From: Collinsella aerofaciens
Lineage (GTDB): Bacteria; Actinomycetota; Coriobacteriia; Coriobacteriales; Coriobacteriaceae
Assembly (NCBI RefSeq): GCF_963360655.1
Contig: NZ_OY725717.1
Span: 682,001-746,000, forward strand
Reading direction: 5' to 3'
Length of the DNA: 64,000 nt
The position numbers and the translations under genes were made by a program. Of this stretch, positions 8,920-17,366 are shown in pieces. Numbering within the stretch: the first letter of the stretch is position 1; each line of letters opens with the position of its first letter. The notes under the pieces are model-generated. The model had not been told where the DNA came from, searched no databases, and saw only the letters and a program-made list of their open reading frames with translations.

Positions 8920-9137
8920 GCCATAACGAGGCTCAACTCGGCATGCCCGTCGAGCTCTGCGCCGCACTGGGCTACGCAGCCGTCTTTGGCAGCGCCACCA
9001 ATACGCTGCTCGCACCCATCCTTATTGGCTGCGAAGTCTTCGGCTTTGGTAACTTGCCGATGTTCATTATTGTCTGCGTTGTGGCTTACCTGTTCAACAT
9101 GGATAAGTCCATCTACGCCCTGCAGGAGCGGGCGTAG
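8913..9137 (+). pseudogene. ClC-type voltage-gated chloride channel, 3' fragment
   Basis: Read in the frame of 8943, the segment gives NEAQLGMPVELCAALGY then GSATNTLLAPILIGCEVFG, closing with a YLFNMDKSIYALQE-like tail. That is the last ~70 residues of bacterial ClC channels of the clostridial/actinobacterial type (family pattern: ATNTPLA..iMGiElFG). The rest of the gene is absent; upstream is the Abi fragment in another frame. A deletion between the two genes explains both truncations. An ATG at 8943 could start a 64-residue peptide, but no ribosome site is evident. Confidence 0.75.
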
Positions 9138-9192
9138 ATCGATGTCCAGGCAGGTGGTCTCAGCCGGAAACGGTGTCCCACTCTGAGGCTGT

Positions 9193-9316
9193 ATTCCGGG
9201 ACACGGTTTCCGCTTGGAACGCCATTCGGAAAGCGCATCCCGCTTTAAAACGGAATTCCGGGACGTAGTTTCCGTCTGAGCCTCCATTCGGAAAGCATGT
9301 CCCGTTCTTTCACGGC
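9193..9316. repeat. 62-bp direct tandem repeat, two imperfect copies
   Basis: Copies at 9193-9254 and 9255-9316 share ATTCCGGGAC, GTTTCCG, CATTCGGAAAGC and TCCCG blocks at a constant 62-bp offset. They lie between the ClC remnant and the 3' end of ogt. No coding role is seen. Confidence 0.7.
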
Positions 9317-9343
9317 ATCTTGGCTATGCAAAGCGCTCGAGTG

Positions 9344-9922
9344 TTACTCCTCGTACGCGCCCTCAAGCCGAAGCAGCCACTCCTTGCGATCAAGCCCGCC
9401 GGCATATCCGTTAAGCGAGCCGTCGGCCGCCACCACGCGATGGCATGGCACAATAATCGAAACAGGGTTGCGAGCGACCGCGGCCCCCACGGCACGGGGA
9501 GACACAACGGGTGTCTCATTTCCCGGCACACGATGTCGAGCCGCAACACGCTGGGCGATCTCGCCATACGTAGCGACCTCGCCACGCGGAATAGAAAGCA
9601 GCTCGTACCAAACTTCACGCTGAAACGCCGTGCCAATCAAATGCAACGGCGGCGTAAACCGAGGTTCCTGCCCTGCATAATAAGCATTCAGCCAAGCCCA
9701 CGAACGCTCAAGCACCGAAGAAGCCGCACCATTTGCAGGACTCACCGACGACATGCCGCCAGCACCAGAAACTGCATCGGCGCCTTCAACATGTTCAGGA
9801 TCTTCTTTGAGAAGCGTGGAGCCAAAATGCTCCTGTCCCTCAAACCAAAGCCCCGTCAGACCGCGGCCATCAGCGGCAAGCAAGATTTCGCCCAAAGGCG
9901 AAGCAAACGTCGTCGTGACCAC
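9344..9922 (-). CDS. ogt: Methylated-DNA-[protein]-cysteine S-methyltransferase
   Basis: Suicide repair enzyme that moves the methyl group from O6-methylguanine (or O4-methylthymine) to its own cysteine. The active-site motif PCHRV is present in IIVPCHRVVAADGSL near residue 150, followed by GYAGGLDRKEWLL. 192 residues is slightly longer than Ogt (about 170), with an extra Ala/Ser-rich insert around residues 40-70. The start is GTG at 9920-9922 behind AAAGGAGC. Transcribed toward the deletion scar. Confidence 0.92.
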   Translation of the reverse strand: MVTTTFASPLGEILLAADGRGLTGLWFEGQEHFGSTLLKEDPEHVEGADAVSGAGGMSSVSPANGAASSVLERSWAWLNAYYAGQEPRFTPPLHLIGTAFQREVWYELLSIPRGEVATYGEIAQRVAARHRVPGNETPVVSPRAVGAAVARNPVSIIVPCHRVVAADGSLNGYAGGLDRKEWLLRLEGAYEE

Positions 9923-10175
9923 CAGCGGCTCCTTTCAAAACTCCGCAACATAATACCGCGAATTGTGCAGACAACCCCAATCGACCCCAAAGTCACCCAA
10001 GGCAGCAGGCGCGCAGCGCCGAGGCCGCCGCCGGGACCAGGGCCCGCAACAGCCACGCGCCCCCACATCAGCCCAGCGGCCTCAACCAACAACGACCCCA
10101 TCGCAGGCCGCTTGCAGCAGCGTCACCGCAGGCGGGGGCCGGGCTCAGTTTTCAGAACACTCCGCAGACCAGTGT
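9923..10175. other. Intergenic, no gene recognised
   Basis: GC-rich stretch between ogt and the homopolymer tract. A minus-strand open frame here shows no ribosome site or family. It ends with TCAGTTTTCAGAAC (10145-10158), whose reverse complement GTTCTGAAAACTGA reappears at 10286-10299 on the far side of the G tract. Confidence 0.4.
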
Positions 10176-10328
<153 letters not shown>

Positions 10329-10343
10329 GCCGGACAGGTCACA

Positions 10344-11369
10344 CTACTCGCAGAGCAGCTTAGCGATCTGGACGGCGTTGGTTGCCGCGCCCTTACGGAT
10401 TTGGTCACCGCAGCACCAGAAGGTAATGCCACGCGCGGCCTCCGGGTTCGAGATGTCGCGGCGCACGCGACCGACCCAAATCAGGTCCTGATCGGACGTA
10501 TCCATCGGCATGGGGAAGCGGTCGTGCGCATCCTCGGCGCTCATGTCGTCAACCAGCTTCACGCCCGGAGCGGCAGCCAGCGCAACACGGGCCTCGTCAA
10601 CCGTAATGTCACGCTCGAACTCGAGCGTAATGCTCTCGGAGTGCGAGCGCAGCACAGGCACGCGCACGCAGGTGCAGTTCACGCGCAGCTCGGGCAGGTG
10701 CATGATCTTACGGCCCTCGTTTTGTAGCTTCATCTCCTCAGAGGTAAAGCCCTCCTCCTTGACGCCGCCAATCTGCGGAATCAGGTTGCTCGCCAGCTGG
10801 GCGGCAAATGCGCGCGGCTCGGGAATCTCCTCGCCACGGCCCAGGGCAGCAAGCTGCGCTTCGAGCTCGGCCATACCGGGAGCACCGGCACCAGAAGCCG
10901 CCTGATACGTCGAGACGATCATGCGCTTCACGCCGGCAAGCTGATGCAGCGGCCACGTGGGAACCAGGCCGATGATGGTCGCGCAGTTGGGGTTGGCGAT
11001 AAGGCCGTGATGCCACTTGATGTCGTCGGCATTGATCTCGGGCACGACCAGCGGCACCTCGGGATCCATGCGGAAGGCATGGCTGTTGTCGACCACGACG
11101 GCGCCGCGCTTTACGGCCTCGGGCAGCAATTCCTTGGCGATATCGTCGCCGGCAGCGCCAAGCACAATGTCACAGCCCTCAAAGGCCTCGGGGCAAGCCT
11201 CTTCGATCACGATTTGCTCGCCGCGGAACTCGACGGTCTTGCCCGCGGAGCGTGCGCTTGCCAACAGCTTGAGCTTGCCGACCGGGAACTCCTGCTCGTT
11301 GAGGCACTCGAGCATCTGGGTGCCCACGGCTCCCGTCGCGCCCAAAATAGCAACCGTGTACTGTTTCAT
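10344..11369 (-). CDS. asd: Aspartate-semialdehyde dehydrogenase
   Basis: Reduces aspartyl-4-phosphate to aspartate semialdehyde with NADPH, the second step toward threonine, methionine, lysine and diaminopimelate. The start is the ATG at 11367-11369 (MKQYTVAILGATG) preceded by AAAGGGGGA; the frame continues upstream but without a ribosome site. NADP motif GATGAVG at residues 10-16, active-site Cys129 in ANPNCATI, substrate-binding TYQAASGAG. 341 residues is normal. It lies downstream of lysC on the same strand, separated by two hairpins, so the genes may be expressed separately. Confidence 0.95.
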   Translation of the reverse strand: MKQYTVAILGATGAVGTQMLECLNEQEFPVGKLKLLASARSAGKTVEFRGEQIVIEEACPEAFEGCDIVLGAAGDDIAKELLPEAVKRGAVVVDNSHAFRMDPEVPLVVPEINADDIKWHHGLIANPNCATIIGLVPTWPLHQLAGVKRMIVSTYQAASGAGAPGMAELEAQLAALGRGEEIPEPRAFAAQLASNLIPQIGGVKEEGFTSEEMKLQNEGRKIMHLPELRVNCTCVRVPVLRSHSESITLEFERDITVDEARVALAAAPGVKLVDDMSAEDAHDRFPMPMDTSDQDLIWVGRVRRDISNPEAARGITFWCCGDQIRKGAATNAVQIAKLLCE

Positions 11370-11446
11370 GCTTCCCCCTTTAAAGGTTGTGGCTTTTGCC
11401 CGCACGCCGAGCAGGCCGATTATTGTTGCCAGTTTATACAAGAACA

Positions 11447-11467
11447 GGGCGGGCATGAAACCCGCCC
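11447..11467 (-). terminator. Hairpin between lysC and asd
   Basis: GGGCGGG, loop CATGAAA, CCCGCCC. A GC-rich stem without a strong T tract, 78 bp before the asd start; a weak terminator or leader structure. Confidence 0.4.
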
Positions 11468-11500
11468 CGTCGAAACGAAACCGAAACGAAACGCCCCGCC

Positions 11501-11532
11501 GTAGATTTTTGAGACATGACCCAAAAATCTAC
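11501..11532 (-). terminator. Likely terminator after lysC
   Basis: GTAGATTTTTG pairs with CAAAAATCTAC, 11 bp downstream (minus sense) of the lysC stop at 11543. The U-rich strand of the stem itself could support termination. Confidence 0.5.
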
Positions 11533-11542
11533 CGAGCAGTCG

Positions 11543-12931
11543 CTACTTTTTGAGCGCGGCCAGAGCGGGATCGACCGGCGCGGGAGCCTCCAGGTCGGAG
11601 ACCTTCACAATGCCGTTCTCATCGGAGAAGGCACGGTAAATGGTCCGAATCGCTAGGTCGAAGTCCTTCTCCTCGACACCGATAATGATGTTGATCTCGT
11701 CACAGCTCTGCGAAATCATACGCACGCTCACGCCGGCCTGGCCGAGCATGCCAAACAGATGGCCCGAGATACCTGCACGACCGCGCAGGTTGCGGCCGAC
11801 GGTAGCGATGAGCGCCAAGCCCTCGACAACCTCGATCTCGAGCGGTTCGACCTCCTGCTGGATGTCGCCCACGAGTGAGTACAGTGAATCGTGCACATCC
11901 TGCTCCTGCACCACGGCGCCAAAGCGGTCGACACCGGTGGGCATGTGCTCGACGGAAACGTCATAGCGCTCGAACACCGAAAGCGCACGGCGCATAAAGC
12001 CGACGCGGGGCTTGGTGCGGTCGCGGGCGACGTTGATGGCGACAAAACCGCGCTTGCCGGTCACGCCGGTAATGATGGGCTCCGCCTCGCCTTCATCAGC
12101 CGTCTCGCTAATGATGGTGCCGGGGTCCTGCGGCGCATTGGTGTTCTTGATGACCAGCGGAATGCCTGCCTCGCGCACGGGAAACACGGCTTCCTCGTGC
12201 AGGACGCTTGCGCCCATGTACGAAAGCTCGCGCAGCTCCTCGTAGGTAACGCGCGCAATGGGCTGAGCCTCCGGAACAATACGCGGATCCGCAGAATAGA
12301 AACCCGAGACGTCGGTCCAGTTCTCGTATAGGTCGGCGCCCAGGCACTTAGTCAAAATCGAGCCCGAGATATCGCCGCCGCCACGATCGAGCAGCTTGAT
12401 CTGGCCCTCGCGCGTCGCGCCGTAGAAGCCAGGCATAACGAAGCCGCCCTGCTGGCCATACTCCTGCACCAGCTCGGAGGTGCGATTCATGCTGAGCGTA
12501 CCGTCGTGATGGAACGCCACAACCGTCGCGGCGTCCAGGAACGGTAGGCCCAGGTACTCAGCCATCAGGCGAGCGGTAAAGTACTCGCCACGGCTCACAA
12601 GCTCCTCGGTGGAGTAGCCGCCCGAGCGGGCGCGCTCGGCAAAGGCCGCGAACTCCTCACGGATGGGATAGGTGAGCTCCAACTCATCAGCGATATCAAA
12701 ATAGCGCTGGCCGATGTCCTCGAGCAGCTCCTCACACGACACGTGGTACTTAACGTGCGCATTGACCAGATAGAGCAGGTCGGTCACCTTGGTGTCGCCC
12801 TTAAAGCGGCGGCCGCAGGCGGAAACCACCACAAAACGGCGGGCAGGGTCGGCGTCGACGATGGCCTTGATCTTTTTGAAGTGTTCGGCGTCGGCGACCG
12901 ACGAGCCGCCAAACTTGGCAATCTTAATCAT
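11543..12931 (-). CDS. lysC: Aspartate kinase
   Basis: First committed step of the aspartate family: phosphorylates aspartate. 462 residues. Kinase N-terminus IAKFGGSSVADAEHF (residues 3-17), FYGATREGQIKLLDRGGGD nucleotide/aspartate region, then two C-terminal ACT regions (about 315-450) that bind the inhibitory amino acid; the segment GLALIATVGRNLRG is typical. No homoserine dehydrogenase domain is fused. It is divergent from thrC with about 100 bp between, so the two arms of the pathway share a promoter region. Homoserine dehydrogenase is not in this window. Confidence 0.95.
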   Translation of the reverse strand: MIKIAKFGGSSVADAEHFKKIKAIVDADPARRFVVVSACGRRFKGDTKVTDLLYLVNAHVKYHVSCEELLEDIGQRYFDIADELELTYPIREEFAAFAERARSGGYSTEELVSRGEYFTARLMAEYLGLPFLDAATVVAFHHDGTLSMNRTSELVQEYGQQGGFVMPGFYGATREGQIKLLDRGGGDISGSILTKCLGADLYENWTDVSGFYSADPRIVPEAQPIARVTYEELRELSYMGASVLHEEAVFPVREAGIPLVIKNTNAPQDPGTIISETADEGEAEPIITGVTGKRGFVAINVARDRTKPRVGFMRRALSVFERYDVSVEHMPTGVDRFGAVVQEQDVHDSLYSLVGDIQQEVEPLEIEVVEGLALIATVGRNLRGRAGISGHLFGMLGQAGVSVRMISQSCDEINIIIGVEEKDFDLAIRTIYRAFSDENGIVKVSDLEAPAPVDPALAALKK

Positions 12932-13035
12932 GGGCTGGAGGTTACCTTTCTAAAAAGCCTCTGCGAACCTATTTTGCGCGCTCTGATACCATGGTTTCAC
13001 CGATTGGGACCAAGGCATCCGAGGAGCAGTGTTAT

Positions 13036-14553
13036 ATGGGAACTTATCATAGTACACGAGGACGCACTTTATCGTGCTCAAGTAAGGTGGCAATCCGTAC
13101 CGGCATCGCTCCCGACGGGGGTTTGTTTGTCTCGGACGAGCTCGGCACCCAGCAGGTCGATATCAGCTCGCTTGCAGATAAATCGTACTTTGAAATCGCT
13201 CAAGATGTGTTGGGAATGTTACTGAATGATTACACGGCCGAAGAAATTTCGGCGTGTGTCGACGAGGCATACCGCGGCACGTTCGCGAGTGAAGAGGTTA
13301 CGCCACTCGTCAAACTCGACGCTGCGCCGGGCGCTGACGCCCCTCAGACCTATGTGATGGAGCTCTTTGGCGGTCCCACGAGCGCCTTCAAGGACGTCGC
13401 CCTGCAGATGCTCCCCCGCTTGATGGCCCGCACTTCCGCCAAGGACGGCGGCGCCGAGCGCATCATGATCGTCACCGCCACGTCGGGCGACACAGGCAAG
13501 GCAGCACTCGCCGGCTTTGCCGACGCCCCGGGCACGGGCATCACCGTCTTTTATCCCGAGGGCAAGGTCAGCCGCGTGCAGAATCTGCAGATGTCCACGC
13601 AGGAGGGCGGCAACGTCGCCGTCTGCGGCATCCGCGGCAACTTCGACGACGCCCAGAGTGCCGTCAAGCGCATCTTTGCCGATAAGGAGCTGGCCGAGCG
13701 CCTGGAGGCCGCCGGCACCGTGCTTTCGAGCGCCAACTCCATCAACGTCGGCCGCCTGGTGCCGCAGGTCGTCTACTACTTTGCCGCCTATGCGCAGCTG
13801 CTGCGCGCCGGCGCCATCGAGGCCGGCGATGCCGTGGAGTTCTGCGTACCGACCGGCAACTTTGGCGATATCCTGGCCGGCTACTACGCCAAGCGCATGG
13901 GTCTGCCCGTCGCCAAACTCGTCGTGGCCAGCGACAAGAACAACGTGCTCGCTGACTTCCTGACCACCGGCGTCTACGACCGCAACCGTCCGTTCTTCAC
14001 GACCATTTCGCCGTCGATGGACATCCTTATTAGCTCTAATCTGGAGCGCATGCTCTACTTCCTGTCCGACGGCGACTGCGAGCTCGTTGCCGGCCTTATG
14101 GAGCAGCTTGCCCAGACCGGTCGCTACGAGGTGCCTGCCGAGCTGCTGGCCAAGATCCAGAGCGTATTTGGCTGCGGCTGGGCCAGCGAGGACGAGGTTC
14201 GCGCCGCCATCAAGAGCTGCTGGGATGTCAACGGCTACGTGATCGACCCGCACACCGCTTGCGGCTATCACGTCTTTGAGCAGGTCGCCCCCACCGAGGG
14301 CGCCAAGGCCCGCGTGCTGCTTTCGACCGCCAGCCCCTACAAGTTCCCGCGCGCCTGCTGCGATGCCCTGGGCCTCGACGTTCCCGAGGACGACTTTGAG
14401 GCCATGCGCGTGCTCGAGCAGGCAACCAACACGGTCGCCCCAGCCCAGCTCGCCGAACTCGAGTCCAAGCCCGTCTGCTTCGAAGACGTCTGCGACGTCG
14501 ATGAGATGGCCAGCTACGTAGAGCAGGCTGCAAAAAAGATAGCAACCAACTAA
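13036..14553 (+). CDS. thrC: Threonine synthase
   Basis: PLP enzyme converting O-phosphohomoserine to threonine. I place the start at the ATG at 13036 (MGTYHSTRG) because GAGGAG lies 9 bp upstream; a further upstream ATG at 12991 lacks a site. The PLP lysine is in GGPTSAFKDVALQ; TATSGDTGKAALAGF is the phosphate-binding region. About 505 residues, matching the longer bacterial class. Followed by a strong terminator at 14563, so thrB just downstream is probably transcribed separately. Confidence 0.95.
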   Translation: MGTYHSTRGRTLSCSSKVAIRTGIAPDGGLFVSDELGTQQVDISSLADKSYFEIAQDVLGMLLNDYTAEEISACVDEAYRGTFASEEVTPLVKLDAAPGADAPQTYVMELFGGPTSAFKDVALQMLPRLMARTSAKDGGAERIMIVTATSGDTGKAALAGFADAPGTGITVFYPEGKVSRVQNLQMSTQEGGNVAVCGIRGNFDDAQSAVKRIFADKELAERLEAAGTVLSSANSINVGRLVPQVVYYFAAYAQLLRAGAIEAGDAVEFCVPTGNFGDILAGYYAKRMGLPVAKLVVASDKNNVLADFLTTGVYDRNRPFFTTISPSMDILISSNLERMLYFLSDGDCELVAGLMEQLAQTGRYEVPAELLAKIQSVFGCGWASEDEVRAAIKSCWDVNGYVIDPHTACGYHVFEQVAPTEGAKARVLLSTASPYKFPRACCDALGLDVPEDDFEAMRVLEQATNTVAPAQLAELESKPVCFEDVCDVDEMASYVEQAAKKIATN

Positions 14554-14562
14554 ACCCCTTAT

Positions 14563-14596
14563 AAGGCGCCGGCGAAAGCCGGCGCACCTTCTTTTA
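14563..14596 (+). terminator. Terminator after thrC
   Basis: GGCGCCGGC, loop GAAA, GCCGGCGCACC followed by TTCTTTTAT. Classic factor-independent terminator 10 bp after the thrC stop. Confidence 0.85.
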
Positions 14597-14631
14597 TCAG
14601 ATACCTACCGGGATGATGACGAACGTGCATA

Positions 14632-14743
14632 GCGTGCCTGGCTGTTTAGTTCGTCGCGAGTTCCGCACGCAAAGGAAAGCACTTAATGTGCTTTCCGTCT
14701 TGCGCAGGACTGCCCGAGCAGCGAACTAAACAGCCAGGCACGC
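14632..14743. repeat. Nested palindrome, family 1, copy 5 (thrB leader)
   Basis: Perfect 22-bp outer arms (14632-14653 and 14722-14743, GCGTGCCTGGCTGTTTAG.. and complement), conserved unpaired TTCCGCA and TGCCCGAG strands, and inner stem GGAAAGCAC/GTGCTTTCC. It ends 1 bp before the AGGAGG ribosome site of thrB, so the folded RNA would sit against the translation start. Confidence 0.7.
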
Positions 14744-14756
14744 CAGGAGGACTCAC

Positions 14757-15638
14757 ATGATCAAGATCACCGTCCCAGCAACAAGCGCCAACTTGGGCAT
14801 TGGCTACGATACCCTCGGCATGGCCGTCAGCCTCTACTCGCACTTCACCTTCGAGCGCGCCGACAAACTCACCATCACGGGCTGCCCCGAGGAATTCCAA
14901 AACGAGAACAACCTGGTCTACGTGAGCTTTGTCGATGCACTGGCTGCATGGGACGAGCCGGCTTTTCCCGTTGCCATCGACATCCAGACCGACGTGCCCG
15001 TCGCCCGCGGCCTGGGCTCCAGCTCCACCTGCGTCGTCGCCGGCATTATGGCCGCCGCCGCACTGACAGGCCACACCGTCGACCGCGCCGAGCTGGTTCG
15101 CATTGCCACCGAAGTCGAGGGCCATCCCGATAACGTCGCCCCCGCTATCCTGGGCGGCGCCGTCTGTTCCTTTACGCCGACCGATTCGCTCCCCCAGTGC
15201 CTGCGCTACGAGGTGAGCGATCGCCTGCGTTTTATTACCGTGATTCCGCCCTACGAGGTGCATACGAGCGAGGCGCGCAAGGTTGTGCCGCAGGAGATTC
15301 CACTCTCCACCGCCGTGTGGCAGATGGGCCGCATCGCCGGCATGACGCGCGGCTTGGAGACTGGTGACCTCGACCTGATTGCCGCCGCCAATGACGACCG
15401 CATCCAGGAACCCTATCGTCGCCGTCTGATTCCCGACTACAACGCCGTGCGCGACACCTGCCTTAACGGCGGCGCCAAGACCATCTGGATCAGCGGCTCG
15501 GGCTCGACTCTCATGGCCGTGACTGACGACACCATCGTGGCAAAGTTCCTGCAGGTCAAGCTGCGCGAGCAGTTCCCTAAGTGTGATACGCATATTCTGA
15601 CGTGCGACACGGAAGGCGCCCAGATCGAATACCTGTAG
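14757..15638 (+). CDS. thrB: Homoserine kinase
   Basis: GHMP-family kinase that makes O-phosphohomoserine for threonine synthase. 293 residues. Residues 1-25 carry PATSANLGIGYDTLG, and the ATP-binding GHMP loop is PVARGLGSSSTCVVAG at about 81-96, with the C-terminal GSGSTLMA motif. AGGAGG 6-7 bp before the ATG. It follows thrC but is separated by a terminator and the palindrome at 14632-14743, which may control it. A second family 1 palindrome begins about 22 bp after its stop. Confidence 0.95.
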   Translation: MIKITVPATSANLGIGYDTLGMAVSLYSHFTFERADKLTITGCPEEFQNENNLVYVSFVDALAAWDEPAFPVAIDIQTDVPVARGLGSSSTCVVAGIMAAAALTGHTVDRAELVRIATEVEGHPDNVAPAILGGAVCSFTPTDSLPQCLRYEVSDRLRFITVIPPYEVHTSEARKVVPQEIPLSTAVWQMGRIAGMTRGLETGDLDLIAAANDDRIQEPYRRRLIPDYNAVRDTCLNGGAKTIWISGSGSTLMAVTDDTIVAKFLQVKLREQFPKCDTHILTCDTEGAQIEYL

Positions 15639-15660
15639 TCGCCGTCCCGTATACTCGCCG

Positions 15661-15786
15661 GGGAGGCCAGGGGGCTTTGCCCCCAAATCGTCCTCGGACA
15701 TGGCAGGACCCCCGCTGCGCACTTCGTGCGGCGGGGGTCCTGCCGTCCTGCGGAAAGATTTGGGGGCAAAGCCCCCTGGCCTCCTC
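15661..15786. repeat. Nested palindrome, family 1, copy 2
   Basis: Outer arms of 26 nt pair almost perfectly (GAGGCCAGGGGGCTTTGCCC... with its complement ending GGCCTC). Conserved strands CGTCCTCGGACATG and CCGTCCTGCGGAAAG flank an inner stem GGCAGGACCCCCGC/GCGGGGGTCCTGCC. It may end thrB transcription. The rest of the gap to 15924 holds no recognised gene. Confidence 0.85.
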
Positions 15787-15924
15787 TATGTTAACTTCGC
15801 CGGCGGCGGCTACAGGGACCTACGCTCTGGAAAGTCGCCGGGCTGATAGTTTGGCTTTTTATTGGTAGGGGCTCTTGCTAGGCTGGAGCACTTCCTAGAG
15901 GCGGGCATCGGCTGCGTGCCTGGT

Positions 15925-16623
15925 TTAGGCGGCGCTGGTTTCTTTGTATTCGAAGACTGGTTCTAGGAGGTCTTCGATGTTACAGTGGAGGGCTTTTGCT
16001 ATAGCTCTTACGGTTGTTACCGAGGCTTCGTTGATGTTTCGTTGGCGCTGTTCGTACATTTGGATTGAGCGGAGCGATACGCCTGATTCGTATGCCAGGT
16101 CTTGTTGGGTTTTCTTAAGCTTCTTTCTTGCTAACGCAAGTTTTGTTTGCCTGGACGCTTTCTTCGCCATATCGCAGACGAGGCGAACCACACGTTCCTC
16201 CGAGGCTTCGTGCCAGGGGTAGTACAGACTGCGTAGCACATCAAATGGAACGACATGCAGCAAATCTTCGAAAGACTCTCCTAGGCGCCACTGAAGGTAT
16301 GCCAATATCCAGCCTGCCCAATATTCCGGTGTCTTTTCGAATCGGTAGGTTCGATTTGGCATCGGCCTTGATTGATAGCCCGACCTTTCGGCGATAAGCG
16401 CGAACAGCTCAACGCCCGATTTTCCCGACACTACCCATGCGTTGCCGCGTTCGAACTCGCGAGCTACGCCGCTCAGGCAAAAGAGTTCCGCAACTTCCGA
16501 TCCTTCTGCTCCATAATCGTTAACGGCATAGTCAAAGCAGTCGCCGAGGTTGTTCATTGCATCCTCGAGGTAGTAGACGGGATATGTCCTACTCGGCCCA
16601 CGATCTGTTAACTCTTGGATCAT
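15925..16623 (-). CDS. HTH (Xre-type) regulator, putative antitoxin
   Basis: 232 residues in two parts. Residues ~1-130 form an uncharacterised domain (NNLGDCFDYAVNDYG, then an FCLSG and a GKSGVELF motif). The C-terminal ~70 residues form an Xre-type HTH (ARKKLKKTQQDLAYESGVS, LRSIQMYEQ). The layout matches HTH partners encoded next to DUF3990 proteins. The gene overlaps the upstream ADP-ribosyltransferase-like gene by 35 bp and has its own GGGAGG site inside it, so the two are co-translated. Likely an antitoxin and autorepressor acting on the double palindrome at 17289-17335. Function inferred from context. Confidence 0.65.
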   Translation of the reverse strand: MIQELTDRGPSRTYPVYYLEDAMNNLGDCFDYAVNDYGAEGSEVAELFCLSGVAREFERGNAWVVSGKSGVELFALIAERSGYQSRPMPNRTYRFEKTPEYWAGWILAYLQWRLGESFEDLLHVVPFDVLRSLYYPWHEASEERVVRLVCDMAKKASRQTKLALARKKLKKTQQDLAYESGVSLRSIQMYEQRQRNINEASVTTVRAIAKALHCNIEDLLEPVFEYKETSAA

Positions 16624-17272
16624 TTAAATCAACCCTCCCTGCCATTAAATCCCTAATGTCGATACCTTCGGAATCGAACCCATTGACCGTATCCAAATAT
16701 TTGCGTCGAGCATTCTGCTCTCGCTCAAAACGCTTGGGATAATACTCAGGCCCCGAAGCCTGCTTCCAATCGCGGAACCTAATCGCCGAGAACGCACGCT
16801 CACTCATAAGCGCATATTGAATGCCCAAATCCCCCAAAAACATAATGCGCTGCAATTGCCTGAGCGAAATCATGCCGTTGACAAACTGTCTTGCAAACGA
16901 GAAATAGGAATCGTCTGCACGATAGCCTCGAATAACGTCATAAGGAGATGTATCAATTAAACAGTTATCAAGTAGATAACGAAGCCCCTCGCGTGCTACT
17001 GGCGTCGAAACATTGAACTCTCTGTTGTTCGCCAGAATTGCAAGCCAATTGAGGATTGAAAACTCCCCAGACTCCAAATCCAAGACCGAAAGGCCATCTA
17101 AATCAAGCTCATATCGATTGGCAACGCCATCAGACTCGGTCCGGCATGCCCATTCCATCGCCATTTCCTCATGTGGCGTGCAATAAAACCCGCGCCCATA
17201 GTCATTGAATTGTCTGCATTTATCCAACGACGGACGTTCGACAACAACCTCCGACCCGTGCCAAAGCTCCAT
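16589..17272 (-). CDS. DUF3990-like putative ADP-ribosyltransferase, possible toxin
   Basis: About 227 residues. N-terminal MELWHGSEVVVERP, then DYGRGFYCTPHEEMAMEWA, resembles DUF3990, predicted to have an ADP-ribosyltransferase fold (His in WHGS, aromatic GFYCT, later acidic residue). The ATG at 17270-17272 with GGAGG 5-6 bp upstream is a better start than the in-frame TTG at 17284. It is the first gene of a two-gene operon with an HTH protein, preceded by two palindromic operator sites. The arrangement suggests a toxin-antitoxin or defence module; catalytic activity is not proved by reading. Confidence 0.65.
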   Translation of the reverse strand: MELWHGSEVVVERPSLDKCRQFNDYGRGFYCTPHEEMAMEWACRTESDGVANRYELDLDGLSVLDLESGEFSILNWLAILANNREFNVSTPVAREGLRYLLDNCLIDTSPYDVIRGYRADDSYFSFARQFVNGMISLRQLQRIMFLGDLGIQYALMSERAFSAIRFRDWKQASGPEYYPKRFEREQNARRKYLDTVNGFDSEGIDIRDLMAGRVDLNDPRVNRSWAE

Positions 17273-17288
17273 ATCGACCTCCAAAAAA

Positions 17289-17335
17289 ATATCACCTCAG
17301 TGATAGTTTACCAATAACTATCACTGAGGTGATAT
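17289..17335. promoter_or_regulatory. Double operator upstream of the DUF3990/HTH pair
   Basis: Two perfect 20-nt inverted arms (17289-17308 and 17316-17335) around a 7-nt spacer. Each arm itself contains a palindrome, TATCAC-N4-GTGATA (17290-17305 and 17319-17334), 29 bp apart centre to centre. This fits cooperative binding by two HTH dimers just ahead of the first gene's ribosome site. Confidence 0.7.
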
Positions 17336-17366
17336 AGATGAGAGCTTTTGAGGGGTTGCAGCCCGA

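Noticed and set aside
8943-9137. Intact 64-residue membrane protein gene
   Set aside because: The sequence is the end of a ClC channel and its frame continues upstream to the junction without a start signal; a fragment is the better reading.
12932-13035. Lysine or threonine riboswitch between lysC and thrC
   Set aside because: Only about 100 bp, and no conserved riboswitch core was seen.
14632-14743. Classical attenuator with leader peptide for thrB
   Set aside because: No short frame rich in Thr/Ile codons and no T-tract terminator alternative; it matches the family 1 repeat instead.
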